From positions 14,427 to 50,603 of the forward strand of contig NHBO02000038.1 in assembly GCA_002167845.2 (NCBI GenBank): a DNA stretch of 36,177 bases, written 5' to 3'. The translations under genes were made by a program, and so were the position numbers. The notes under the pieces were generated by a model. It made no database searches. It was not told the origin of the DNA and saw only the letters and a program-made list of their open reading frames with translations. This document shows positions 9,130 to 16,941 of this stretch, piece after piece (position 1 is the stretch's first letter; each line of letters starts with the position of its first letter). The DNA comes from Phycisphaera sp. TMED9. GTDB taxonomy: Bacteria > Planctomycetota > Phycisphaerae > Phycisphaerales > SM1A02.

Positions 9130-9228
9130 GGCCCGAGTGTACGCGACCCTGCGATTGTGCGACTATTCGCGAAGTGGGGGTTCCAGTTCTTGATCATTCC
9201 TCTCGGCACGAGATCCCGAGCACGCCAG

Positions 9229-9843
9229 ATGCTCGAAATTCGAAGACGCCCCGCGGTTCCTTGTCCGAACTGCGGTGGGAATCTGCGTGCGGGATCCCGT
9301 CGATGGAACTCCGACCCCCCGATGATGATTCGCCAATGCAGCCGGTGCGACTTCGCCCATGCAGGATCGATCTCCCTGGCGATGTGGGGTCCTCGACGCT
9401 CGATGCGAATCCTCGGCTCGCGAGCCTTCCTCCTCGCCACGCTCTGCCTCGCGATCACCACGGCGGGATTCAACGTGTCGATGCCGACCAGCACCACTTT
9501 CTTCTCCGGGTGGTTCCTCGGGCAAATCGCATTCGGTCTCTTCGCGGGCGGCATCATGCGAATTCTGGTCCCGCGGGCGAGCATCGTCTTGCTCACCGTG
9601 TTCTGGATGAGCCTTCTCATGCTCGGAGTGATCTTCCAGGGATGGATGACGCTCGTGATCTCAAGCGGCCAGTCCGAGTACTTCATGCCTCCGCCGCCGC
9701 CCTCTCTTCCCGATATTGCGTATCTGTTCGGGTATAAGATCCTTCCAGCAGCGGGCGGGTTCTTCGTCGCGGCACTGTCCGTCTCCACGGCCCGAGAGGG
9801 AATTCGCATCGCGATCAACCGGCGGCGAGGTGACGATTCATGA
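9229..9843 (+). CDS. Zinc-ribbon multi-pass membrane protein
   Basis: The 204-residue protein opens with a short zinc ribbon, CPNCGGNL followed about 20 residues later by CSRCDF, giving four cysteines for one zinc. After that come about four hydrophobic segments (FLLATLCLAITTAGF, WFLGQIAFGLFAGGIM, IVLLTVFWMSLLMLGVIF, and AAGGFFVAALSV near the end) with a Pro-rich loop (PPPPPSLP) in between. I do not know a function; planctomycetes carry many such ribbon-plus-membrane proteins. The ATG at 9229 lacks a clear ribosome site. A TTG at 9190 with GGGG upstream is a reasonable alternative and would add 13 residues. The much longer upstream frame is antisense to the preceding gene and is not used. The stop overlaps the next start (ATGA). 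Confidence 0.7.
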   Translation: MLEIRRRPAVPCPNCGGNLRAGSRRWNSDPPMMIRQCSRCDFAHAGSISLAMWGPRRSMRILGSRAFLLATLCLAITTAGFNVSMPTSTTFFSGWFLGQIAFGLFAGGIMRILVPRASIVLLTVFWMSLLMLGVIFQGWMTLVISSGQSEYFMPPPPPSLPDIAYLFGYKILPAAGGFFVAALSVSTAREGIRIAINRRRGDDS

Positions 9844-10709
9844 GTGCCAACCACAGCCCCGAGAACGAAGTCCCCACGAGCAGCCCGCGAGAAACCCAGA
9901 CCGGTACTCGCCTGATCGGGACCCGAGCCTGCCTCCGTTGCCATCACGAGCTCGACGGCCAGCCGATCATCCGGATCGAGCCGGAAGGCCTGCTCGTCGC
10001 CCGGTGCCCGGAATGCGGACGGGCCTCACCCGTTCTCGAGTACCCGGTGCTCGGCCATTGGGGATCGCGGCTGGGAGTCGGTCTGCTCTTGCTCTACATC
10101 GTCATCGCGGTCGCAGCGGTGCTGAGCGTCGCCGCCACGTGTTTCGGCATCGCGCTCCAGATCACCGAGTCCTCGTATCGCGGCCTCCGCACGTTGATCC
10201 AATCGAAATGGGACGTGGCCTCGAGGGAGTCGGCGTTCGACACTTCCAACACCTGGGAGGCGAACCTGGCCTGGTGGCACGAGCGGGGGCCGGGCATCAT
10301 CGCCGAGTTCGAAGCGACCCAGGGCCTGGGCTTCAGCTCGCTGCCGATTCTGGAAATGGGAGGGTTCGCTCTCCTCGCGGCCCTGTTCGGCGTGATCTGG
10401 GCAGGACTGTTCGCAGGTGTCCGCCGATCCAGACTCTGGATTCTCCCGATCGTGAGCTATCTGATCACGATCGGGTTGGCGATCTTGATCACCCGCCTCG
10501 GCGATGGTCCGCTCGTACCCATCTATTGGATCGCCGATTCCGTGAGAGTGCGATCCCTGGTCCCATTCACGCTGCTCGCGGGGACGGTGGGATTGGAAAT
10601 CGGCATTCTGATGGGGCGGCCCGTGCTCCGCATGCTCACTCGCCTTCTCCTTCCACCGAATCGCCAGGGCGACGTCGATTTTCTCTGGCGGGTCGACCGG
10701 AAGCGATGA
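9840..10709 (+). CDS. Zinc-ribbon multi-pass membrane protein (second of the tandem pair)
   Basis: The 289-residue protein has the same plan as its upstream neighbour but is larger: a polar N terminus, a zinc ribbon (CLRCHHELDG, then CPECGR about 26 residues later), and then four or more hydrophobic segments (LGVGLLLLYIVIAVAAVLSVAA, GGFALLAALFGVIWAGLFAG, LWILPIVSYLITIGLAILI and LVPFTLLAGTVGLEIGILMG). A soluble region of about 70 residues lies between the first and second helices and contains WEANLAWWHERGPGII. The start overlaps the previous stop by ATGA, so the pair is one operon. No enzymatic motif is visible. A membrane sensor or assembly factor would be only a guess. The gene call is good. 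Confidence 0.75.
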   Translation: MSANHSPENEVPTSSPRETQTGTRLIGTRACLRCHHELDGQPIIRIEPEGLLVARCPECGRASPVLEYPVLGHWGSRLGVGLLLLYIVIAVAAVLSVAATCFGIALQITESSYRGLRTLIQSKWDVASRESAFDTSNTWEANLAWWHERGPGIIAEFEATQGLGFSSLPILEMGGFALLAALFGVIWAGLFAGVRRSRLWILPIVSYLITIGLAILITRLGDGPLVPIYWIADSVRVRSLVPFTLLAGTVGLEIGILMGRPVLRMLTRLLLPPNRQGDVDFLWRVDRKR

Positions 10710-10741
10710 GATGGAACCGGGTCGACGCCGCGCCGCTCCGA

Positions 10742-10747
10742 TACAAT
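10742..10747 (+). promoter_or_regulatory. Possible -10 element of the ABC-F gene
   Basis: TACAAT (five of six matches to TATAAT) lies ten bases before the ABC-F start codon at 10758. Transcription would therefore start only a few bases before the ATG, giving a nearly leaderless message. No Shine-Dalgarno sequence precedes that ATG, which fits this idea. I see no good -35 hexamer at the usual distance, so the call is tentative. Confidence 0.35.
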
Positions 10748-10757
10748 CTTCGCCCCC

Positions 10758-12728
10758 ATGCCACTTCTCACCCTCGCCGGAATCCGACATGAATTCTCGA
10801 CCCGCGTCGTCCTCGACGGGGCGACGCTGGGCGTGGAGCCTGGTGAGAAGATCGGTCTGGTCGGTCGAAACGGCGCGGGCAAGAGCACTCTCCTGAGAGT
10901 GATCACGGGCGAACTCACCCCCGATCACGGCTCGATGCAACTCGCCCGCGGAATCCGGGTCGGCCATCTGTCACAACATCCCGAGTTCGTTCCGGGAGAC
11001 ACGCTTCGACAGGCTGCCGGCCGCGCCTTCGATCGACTCCATGCGGCACAAGCCGAACTCGAGAAGATCTACGAAGACATGGCCTCCGCGGAGGGTGATC
11101 GACTCGAACGATTGATGGAGAAGCAGGCCGAGCTCGACACCCGGCTCGAACAACTCGGCGGCTACGCCGTCGATCACCGCATCGACGCCACGCTGCACGG
11201 CCTGGGCCTCGAGGACGAACGATTCGACCAACCGGTCGACACGCTGTCCGGCGGCCAGAAGGCACGACTCGGACTCGCGAGACTGCTCCTGGAATCACCC
11301 GATCTTCTTCTGCTCGACGAACCGACGAATCATCTCGACATCCTCGGTCGCCGATGGCTCGAGACCTTCCTCGCCGAAGAATTCAAGGGCGCCGTGATGC
11401 TGGTCAGCCATGACCGCTGGCTGCTGGATCGCGTGGTCAACCGGATCGTCGAGGTCGAAGCCGGGCAGGTCCGCGAGTACCCGGGCAACTACAAGGCATT
11501 CATCGAGCAGAGGCGGGAACGCAAGATGGTGGAAGGCCGGATCCATGCGAAGCAACTCGACAAGATTCGCGCTGAAGAGGCCTACATCCGGAAGTACAAG
11601 GGCGGCCAACGAGCGAAGCAGGCGCGAGGTCGCGAAGCACGCCTCGACCGTTTCAAGGAGACCGAGCTCTCCGAACGGCCGGTCGAACTCGATGTGATGT
11701 CCCTCAATCTGCCGAAGCCTCCCAGAGCCGGCGACGTGCTCATCGCGGTCGAACATCTCGCCAAGGCCTACGGCGACTGCCAGCTCTTCTCCGATCTCTC
11801 ACTCAGCCTCCGGCCGGGCGATCGCATCGGGGTCATCGGACCGAACGGGGCTGGAAAGACCACGCTGATTCGAGCGATGCTCGGAGACATCGATTCCGAT
11901 GCGGGGACGATCCGCAACAGTCCGAGGCTCTCGGTCGGATGGTTCCGGCAGAACCAGGACCACATCGATCCCGAGCGAGAAGTCTGGCAGTATCTCCAGA
12001 AGACGATGGCCGACGCGAATCCGAGCGGGCAGGTTCGGGAACAGGACGCTCGCGACCTTGCCGGCGCCTTCCTCTTCTCGGGAAGCGAGATGGAGAAGCA
12101 GATCGATCTCCTCTCCGGAGGCGAGCGTGCCCGAATGGTGCTCGCGGGACTCGTCGCATCCCCGCTGAACCTGCTGGTGCTGGATGAACCGAGCAATCAC
12201 CTCGACATCCCGAGTGCTGAACGGCTCGAACAGGCGCTGGTCGACTACGGCGATGAGAAGAAGGGCCGGGGCGGCGCCGTCTTCCTCATCAGTCATGACC
12301 GCGCACTGATCGAAGCGACCTGTACCACGCTCCTGGTGTTCGACGGCCATGGTTCGGTCCGCGTCTTCAACGGGCGATACTCCGAGTGGATGGAGATCGA
12401 ACGCCAGCAGGAGGCGGAAGCGGAAATGCGAATCGCCACCGAACGGGAGAAGGCCGCGAACAAGGAGCGGGCCGCGAAGGCGAAGAAGACTCCGTCGAAG
12501 ACACGGGCGCCCGCCGGATCACCGCATTCGAAGCTGTCCATCAAGGAACTCGAGAAACGAATCGAGCGGACCGAACGACGGATTCGCGAGATCGACGAAT
12601 CGATGATGGATCCGACCGTCTACACCAACGGCAAGAAGACCCGGAAGCTTCAGGCCGAACGGGAAAGCCTCGCGGGCGAGCTCGAACCACTCGAATTCGA
12701 ATGGTCGTGCCGAGCCGACGACCAGTGA
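10758..12728 (+). CDS. ABC-F family ATPase (Uup-like)
   Basis: This soluble protein of 656 residues has two ABC ATPase domains and no membrane segment, the ABC-F arrangement whose members bind ribosomes and adjust translation. Domain 1 has Walker A GRNGAGKST (residues 36-44), signature LSGGQ and LLLLDEPTNHLDI with the SHDR switch. A charged linker (about residues 250-320, Lys/Arg-rich) joins it to domain 2 with GPNGAGKTT, LLSGGERARM and LLVLDEPSNHLDI. The C terminus is a basic region followed by a coiled coil (SIKELEKRIERTERRIREIDE), as in Uup and YdiF-like members. The ATG at 10758 starts the conserved LLTLAGI strand. The gene stands alone between zinc-ribbon genes and a convergent anti-sigma gene. 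The ABC-F call is certain; the subgroup is less so. Confidence 0.93.
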   Translation: MPLLTLAGIRHEFSTRVVLDGATLGVEPGEKIGLVGRNGAGKSTLLRVITGELTPDHGSMQLARGIRVGHLSQHPEFVPGDTLRQAAGRAFDRLHAAQAELEKIYEDMASAEGDRLERLMEKQAELDTRLEQLGGYAVDHRIDATLHGLGLEDERFDQPVDTLSGGQKARLGLARLLLESPDLLLLDEPTNHLDILGRRWLETFLAEEFKGAVMLVSHDRWLLDRVVNRIVEVEAGQVREYPGNYKAFIEQRRERKMVEGRIHAKQLDKIRAEEAYIRKYKGGQRAKQARGREARLDRFKETELSERPVELDVMSLNLPKPPRAGDVLIAVEHLAKAYGDCQLFSDLSLSLRPGDRIGVIGPNGAGKTTLIRAMLGDIDSDAGTIRNSPRLSVGWFRQNQDHIDPEREVWQYLQKTMADANPSGQVREQDARDLAGAFLFSGSEMEKQIDLLSGGERARMVLAGLVASPLNLLVLDEPSNHLDIPSAERLEQALVDYGDEKKGRGGAVFLISHDRALIEATCTTLLVFDGHGSVRVFNGRYSEWMEIERQQEAEAEMRIATEREKAANKERAAKAKKTPSKTRAPAGSPHSKLSIKELEKRIERTERRIREIDESMMDPTVYTNGKKTRKLQAERESLAGELEPLEFEWSCRADDQ

Positions 12729-12797
12729 CTCCGGTTCGTCTCCGGACGGCCCTGTGAAAAATCACCCGGCGGACCCCGCCAGATGACCAACGCAAGA

Positions 12798-12821
12798 CGG
12801 CGACATCCGAGGATGCCGCCG
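12798..12821. terminator. Hairpin between convergent ABC-F and anti-sigma genes
   Basis: An inverted repeat, CGGCGACATC paired with GATGCCGCCG (one A/C mismatch) around a CGAG loop, lies in the 144-base gap between two convergent genes. It is followed on the plus strand by a moderately T-rich stretch (TGGTTGGGTTC). The position and shape fit a bidirectional transcription terminator, although no clean T-run is present. Confidence 0.5.
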
Positions 12822-12872
12822 TGGTTGGGTTCATGTTTCAAGCCGAATTCGATCGGCAGGCGATCGATCCGC

Positions 12873-13754
12873 TCAGACCAGCGAGCTCATGAGGACCTCG
12901 CCGGTGTCGATATCTCTCAATTCGAAGCGAATCTCATTGAACGGCCGACCACCGACATCGACGGATGCCGCGGCGAACTGACTCACCTCGCCACGGAACA
13001 GGGTCGTTTCCTGAGTGGGATCTTCACGATCGATGGCGACCAGTTCGATCGACTGCGCCCGAGGCATGTCGAAGAGAAGCACCATCCCCGTGCCGCTGTC
13101 TCGTCCTGCGGTTTCGACGATGACGAGGCAGGCCCCACCTCCGGCGGGCCCGCTGAACGCGATCGTCTCCTGGGTCGTCGATCGAAGAAGGGGTTCGATC
13201 TCACTCGTCGGATAGCCGTTCTCGTCCAGTCGTTCCACCAGCCCCTTGAAGGCGATGTTGCTGTCGGCGAGTTCGAGGATTCGACCGCTGAGCGCGAGGG
13301 ACTGCTGCTGGATGACCACCAGTGCCAGAAGGCTCGACCCGAGCACGAATGCCGCGGCTCGCCAGATCATCGCGGACCGCCGCAGACGCTGTTCGTTCGA
13401 CACACCGCCGAAGCCACCCTCCGCTTCTCGTTGATTCTTCGAGGCCGCCAGTCGCCGGGTTCTCGAACCGATCGAAGCGATCGGCCCGCAGGCGAGTTCA
13501 TCGTGCTCGATCTCCGACGCCAGTCGAGCCAGCACCTTGTAACGGAGCGAGCGATCCGGCTCCTCATCACCCGCCGCCGCGATCTCCGCAGCCACCGCCG
13601 CCTGAAGATCAAGCAACTCGGCCTGCTGGGCCGGAGAGAGGTCACCGAAGGATTCCTCGAACTTCGATTCGTCCACCGAATCAAGAAGACCGAGTGCCTC
13701 CAACATCGCCATTTCACGAAGTTCGTTCAACGAAATCGGCTCCGAGAGATTCAT
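12873..13754 (-). CDS. RskA-type anti-sigma factor
   Basis: The 293-residue protein has three parts. Residues 1 to about 80 resemble the cytoplasmic anti-sigma domain of the RskA/anti-sigma-K group (AMLEALGLLDSVDESKFEESF, then LLDLQAAVAAEIA and RSLRYKVLARLASEI). A single membrane helix follows at about 126-150 (IWRAAAFVLGSSLLALVV). The outer domain of about 140 residues is rich in beta-strand-like sequence (GGGACLVIVETAG, GMVLLFDMPRAQSIELVAID) and resembles the usual RskA C-terminal domain. It would hold the ECF sigma factor at the membrane until released by proteolysis. The likely partner is encoded at 14127-14702 on the same strand, but 372 bases upstream, which is unusual. The gene starts with ATG at 13754. 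The function is inferred from domain plan and neighbourhood. Confidence 0.8.
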   Translation of the reverse strand: MNLSEPISLNELREMAMLEALGLLDSVDESKFEESFGDLSPAQQAELLDLQAAVAAEIAAAGDEEPDRSLRYKVLARLASEIEHDELACGPIASIGSRTRRLAASKNQREAEGGFGGVSNEQRLRRSAMIWRAAAFVLGSSLLALVVIQQQSLALSGRILELADSNIAFKGLVERLDENGYPTSEIEPLLRSTTQETIAFSGPAGGGACLVIVETAGRDSGTGMVLLFDMPRAQSIELVAIDREDPTQETTLFRGEVSQFAAASVDVGGRPFNEIRFELRDIDTGEVLMSSLV

Positions 13755-14126
13755 CTGACCGCGACTCCAACATCATCAAGAAAAACAAGATCGAACACAC
13801 GATTCGGAACGCCCGAATTTCTGCAAGGCACGATGGATGAAAGAGGTCCACCCGACATTCGCAGATACACACGGCTTCTCGTCCCACTTCGATCGCCGAG
13901 GATAACGACGGTTCCGAAAAGCACACCCAAACCGGATTTTCGACAAGGAACCCGACCCATCTGATCCTCGGCCGTCCACGAAACACTCGGCACGGCCGTT
14001 GGATCTCGGCCTGGAAAGCACCTATCCGCAACTCAAGTCCTGACGGCTCCGTCTTTTACGAAGAAATTCCGTTTTCTTTCACCAGACGTTCCCAACGGCG
14101 GCGAATCGGGCATCGAGAGGCCGCAT
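13755..14126. other. Gap between sigma and anti-sigma genes
   Basis: This 372-base stretch contains no gene I can support. Overlapping minus-strand frames of 80 to 105 codons run through it but have no family features. It is visibly more A/T-rich than the flanking genes in places (around 13775-13820 and 14055-14085). One perfect inverted repeat, ATTCGG/CCGAAT with a 5-base spacer (13802-13818), lies about 50 bases before the anti-sigma start and could be an operator or part of a separate promoter. I did not find a convincing ECF-type GGAAC/CGTC promoter. Confidence 0.5.
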
Positions 14127-14702
14127 TCACGCTTCCGATGTTCTTTGATCATCCGCAAGCCGGTCCCTCAACCGAGCAAGCCCACGGCTCAATGCCGACT
14201 TCACGGTTCCGAGCGGGGCTTCCAGCTGCTCCGAGACCTCCCGAAGCGTGAATCCTTGCAGATACGCCCGGGTGATCACCTCCTGCTGCAGTGCCGGAAG
14301 TTCCGCGACTCTCGACACGAGCAGGTTTCGGCGTTCTTCGCGTTCCGTGCTGGACCGCTCCCGAGTCTCTTTCTCGTCCCGACCGGCCGGATCACCCTCG
14401 AGGGTGATGTTATTCGGACGTACCTGCTTCCGTCGAAGTCGATCGATGAGATGCCTTCGAGTGATCAACATGACCCAGGTGACGAGCTTCGCGCGGGCGG
14501 GGTCGTATCGATCCGCCGTCTTCCAAAGGCGAACAAAGACCTCCTGAACCGCATCCTCGGCCTCGGCGCGAGTTGGCAGGGTCTGCCTGGAAGATTTGAA
14601 CACAAGCCCGCCAAATCGATCATAAAGCTGGTTTGCAGCACCCTCGTCGCCGCCGGCGACGGCTTGCATCAGAACCCAGTCTTCATGATTCGGGGACGGC
14701 AT
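14127..14702 (-). CDS. ECF-type RNA polymerase sigma factor
   Basis: The 191-residue protein has region sigma-2 (AANQLYDRFGGLVFK, EAEDAVQEVFVRLWKTADRYDP, WVMLITRRHLIDRLRR) and region sigma-4 (LPALQQEVITRAYLQGFTLREVSEQL and GTVKSALSRGLARLRDRL, the helix-turn-helix for the -35 element), and no sigma-1 or sigma-3, which defines the ECF class. The highly charged linker (EGDPAGRDEKETRERSSTEREE) is typical. The layout resembles the SigK-like groups that pair with RskA-type anti-sigma factors, in line with the gene downstream. I choose the ATG at 14702 (MPSPNHEDWVL); the frame is open to 14843 but the extra residues are not family-like. It is divergent from a prepilin-like gene with inverted repeats in between. 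Confidence 0.92.
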   Translation of the reverse strand: MPSPNHEDWVLMQAVAGGDEGAANQLYDRFGGLVFKSSRQTLPTRAEAEDAVQEVFVRLWKTADRYDPARAKLVTWVMLITRRHLIDRLRRKQVRPNNITLEGDPAGRDEKETRERSSTEREERRNLLVSRVAELPALQQEVITRAYLQGFTLREVSEQLEAPLGTVKSALSRGLARLRDRLADDQRTSEA

Positions 14703-14828
14703 AGGCACTCTCAGCGAGCTAAAAACGGCTCCGGTCTTCCATTCAGTCGGGAAAAACTCAATTCGGATCGTGATATGTGCGCTTGAATCGGGTTTCGGGT
14801 TGCATCGAAAACCGAAATTCACCGTCAG

Positions 14829-14858
14829 TATCCGTATTTTCACGGATAGACTAGTCTA
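14829..14858. promoter_or_regulatory. Two overlapping perfect inverted repeats in the sigma/prepilin intergenic region
   Basis: TATCCGT and ACGGATA (14829-14835 and 14842-14848) form a perfect 7-bp inverted repeat around the spacer ATTTTC. Overlapping its right edge is a perfect 12-bp palindrome, TAGACTAGTCTA (14847-14858). They lie between the divergent sigma gene (start 14702) and prepilin-like gene (start 14914), in one of the few A/T-rich spots of the region. The location fits an operator or a promoter with a -10-like TAGACT. No binding protein is identified. Confidence 0.45.
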
Positions 14859-14903
14859 CGTCCGCCGGAACCGCCAAGAGGCGGAAGCCCACTTGATCGA
14901 TTT

Positions 14904-14908
14904 GGAGG
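14904..14908 (+). promoter_or_regulatory. Ribosome binding site deciding a TTG start
   Basis: GGAGG lies five bases before a TTG at 14914, in frame with the prepilin-like protein. It is the best Shine-Dalgarno match near any possible start of that gene. A perfect 5-bp hairpin (CCGCC/GGCGG, loop AAGA, 14871-14884) sits 20 bases upstream of it. Confidence 0.6.
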
Positions 14909-14913
14909 TCGCC

Positions 14914-15717
14914 TTGATTGACCGCCATTCAGAAACGAACCCCCTCATCTCGGAGCGATCGCTCCGAGGGCGCCGAGGTGTCGTCGCGCGATCAAACGGT
15001 CGGAGTGGCTTCAGCATGATCGAGTTGATCGTGGTGCTCTCGGTCATCGTCCTGCTGACATCCATCCTTCTTCCCGGGCTTCAGGCTGCACGAGATGGCG
15101 CTCGACGCGTCATGTGTTCGGCAAACCAACGTCAAATCGGCGTCGCCTTCATGCTCTTCGGAAGCGATGAGAACGGCCGGCTTCCGAAATCCTGGTTCCA
15201 GGAACAAGGCCGGCTCCCGGACATGATGGCAATGACGACGGGGAGCTCCGAAGACCAGAGCACACCGCCCGGCTTTGATGGCCTCGGCTTGCTCTGGAAA
15301 GATCGATACATCGACTCACCCGCGTGCTGCTTCTGCCCCGCACACAGGAGCGAGCACACCTTCGAGGCGGCGAGCGGCAAGCTCGCCACGGGGACCGACG
15401 CCGATCCCGCGTTCTGCAACTACCACTACACCGGCCATCTGACCCACGACGCTCCGAGCCAGAGGATCCGACGGCGCCTGACCGATCCGAATCTCGTGCT
15501 CCTCACCGACGGACTCCGAACACGTGACGACTTCAACCATCAGCATGGGATCAATCTCCTCATGAGTGATGGATCCACGGTCTATCGCGCCGATACCGGC
15601 TCGATGTTCTTGAATTCACTGCCGGATGCCGAAGACTTCTCGGGTGATTTCGTCGAGGAAATGGCCGCGGGCGAGTGGATCATGAGGATCTGGGCGGAAC
15701 TCGAAATCGACGGCTGA
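14914..15717 (+). CDS. Type II secretion/type IV pilin-like protein with N-terminal methylation motif
   Basis: About 267 residues from the TTG at 14914, chosen because GGAGG is five bases upstream; the frame itself is open further back through a GTG at 14770. A polar, Arg-rich leader of about 32 residues ends in G, followed by FSMIELIVVLSVIVLLTSILLPGL. That is the prepilin peptidase site with the +5 glutamate and one hydrophobic helix. Next comes a short ARDGARRVMCSANQRQIG stretch typical of planctomycete prepilin-like proteins. Near the C terminus, HGINLLMSDGSTVYR is of the H-X9-DG kind found in that group. It contains several cysteines (ACCFCPAH). Such proteins are exported through pseudopilin machinery; the role is unknown. 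It is divergent from the ECF sigma gene. Confidence 0.85.
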   Translation: MIDRHSETNPLISERSLRGRRGVVARSNGRSGFSMIELIVVLSVIVLLTSILLPGLQAARDGARRVMCSANQRQIGVAFMLFGSDENGRLPKSWFQEQGRLPDMMAMTTGSSEDQSTPPGFDGLGLLWKDRYIDSPACCFCPAHRSEHTFEAASGKLATGTDADPAFCNYHYTGHLTHDAPSQRIRRRLTDPNLVLLTDGLRTRDDFNHQHGINLLMSDGSTVYRADTGSMFLNSLPDAEDFSGDFVEEMAAGEWIMRIWAELEIDG

Positions 15718-15765
15718 CCCGGGCAGAGTCTGATTCTCGAATTCAAGTCACACGGCATGCCGCCC

Positions 15766-16779
15766 TCACGGGCGTCGGTATCCGATGACCAGTCCCCGAT
15801 GCCCTCCGCTTCCGGGGTCGAAGGTCTTCACGCTCGTCGGCATCCGATCCGGGGGCACAAGGGCGAAATCGATTCGCAGCCATCCCCGGTCGCGAGGCCA
15901 GGTGCCACCCCAACCGCGCCCGACCATGGTGAACGCATCTTGGAATCCTGGGACGACCAGATTCAGTTCGGGAGTCCTCGGTGTCGTATTGAGGTCGCCG
16001 ACCAGAAGATCGAAACGAGAATCCGCCTGCGGCCCGCCTTCAACGTCGGCGGCGATCCCCGCAGCCAGCGTTCGCAGGCTCTCCGCGCGATTCACCGCGA
16101 GATCCGACGGAAGATCCGCGACGAGGATTCTCCGTGGAAGTGGTGATCCATCTTCGAGTTCGAACGTCACCTCGACGGCTCGGATCTCACCGTTGGTGAC
16201 GATTCGGCGCATCGATGCGATGGCCGCTCGAGAAGCCACGAAGAAATGGCCGGATCGTTGAAGGAAGCGGCCCGTCGACGCCTTGGATTCGATGGCTCGC
16301 CAGGTGATCGGAATCCAACCCGGATTCACGATCACCACGACCGCGGCATCCATGGCGATCAGCTTTTCGACCACATCGTCGACGACCCGACTTCCCGGAT
16401 CCTGTGCATTCAAGAACACCACGATCGGATCTTCGGCCGCCTGCCCGCCCCGGAGCCCCACATCCCGATGAAGCGTTCCCCAGAGTGGCCCGAGGACCAT
16501 CAGGCCCGCCGCGGCCAGAAGCCTGAGAGATCGCGGACGACGCCCCATCGCCAGGATGAAGCCAGCCAGACCGGCGCAGAATCCGATCAGGACCAGCCAC
16601 ACCCAATCCGGAATCCAGACCACGTACTGCCACCGACCCCCCACGCCACTGGCCAACGGCGAGACCAACCAGCCGATGACCAGAAGCCAACCCACCAAAA
16701 TCGGCCAGATGGCCAATGAACGGGGCGTCGTCGCCTGGAGGCGTTCCCCTTCGTGGTGATCAAGATCTCGTCGGTTCAT
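15766..16779 (-). CDS. Membrane-anchored endonuclease/exonuclease/phosphatase-fold protein, active site altered
   Basis: The 337-residue protein starts at the ATG at 16779 (MNRRDLDHHEGERLQ); the frame is open to 16872, but the extra residues are not conserved-looking. The N-terminal third has three hydrophobic helices (SLAIWPILVGWLLVIGWLV, VWLVLIGFCAGLAGFILA, LRLLAAAGLMVLGPLWG). The rest has the layout of the EEP fold: VVFLNAQDP, DLLVGDLNTTPRTPE, RIDFALVPPD and a final GGHRGLVIGY. Two usual catalytic positions differ: the metal-binding Glu normally in an LQE-like strand is not seen (VVVIVNPGW), and the SDH motif reads GGH. It may be inactive or have a changed reaction. It is divergent from dnaK. 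The fold call is good; the activity is uncertain. Confidence 0.75.
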   Translation of the reverse strand: MNRRDLDHHEGERLQATTPRSLAIWPILVGWLLVIGWLVSPLASGVGGRWQYVVWIPDWVWLVLIGFCAGLAGFILAMGRRPRSLRLLAAAGLMVLGPLWGTLHRDVGLRGGQAAEDPIVVFLNAQDPGSRVVDDVVEKLIAMDAAVVVIVNPGWIPITWRAIESKASTGRFLQRSGHFFVASRAAIASMRRIVTNGEIRAVEVTFELEDGSPLPRRILVADLPSDLAVNRAESLRTLAAGIAADVEGGPQADSRFDLLVGDLNTTPRTPELNLVVPGFQDAFTMVGRGWGGTWPRDRGWLRIDFALVPPDRMPTSVKTFDPGSGGHRGLVIGYRRP

Positions 16780-16923
16780 GTCGTCCACCGGTGCCAAATC
16801 GGCAGAACACCCCTCGCGACACCCCCCGAACTGGGCCGGAATCGGGGGTTCTTTCTGGCATCGGCCTTGCAACCTCTTTCCCGGGCCGAAAAAGGTCCCA
16901 TCTCAGAAACCTCGATTGACTCC

Positions 16924-16941
16924 TCCGGCCTTCCGGCCGGA
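16924..16941 (+). promoter_or_regulatory. Hairpin in the dnaK upstream region
   Basis: TCCGGCC and GGCCGGA form a perfect 7-bp stem with a TTCC loop, 90 bases before the dnaK start. A TTGACT sequence (16916-16921) precedes it but no matching -10 follows at 16-18 bases. It could be an operator or an mRNA leader element. No CIRCE repeat is present here. Confidence 0.3.

Noticed and set aside
8845-9228. A 128-residue N-terminal extension of the first zinc-ribbon protein.
   Set aside because: It is antisense to the small anchored protein at 8692-9129, low in complexity, and not needed for the zinc ribbon that starts just after 9229.
9126-9947. A 273-codon minus-strand frame opposite the zinc-ribbon gene.
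   Set aside because: It is an antisense shadow. The plus strand encodes paired CxxC motifs and membrane helices that account for the sequence.
12783-13964. A 393-codon plus-strand frame opposite the anti-sigma gene.
   Set aside because: It is antisense to a gene with clear anti-sigma domain layout and shows no family features of its own.
16866-16903. Sigma-32-like promoter (CTTGCAA and TCCCATCT) before dnaK.
   Set aside because: The two elements are 23 bases apart, well beyond the usual 13-17.
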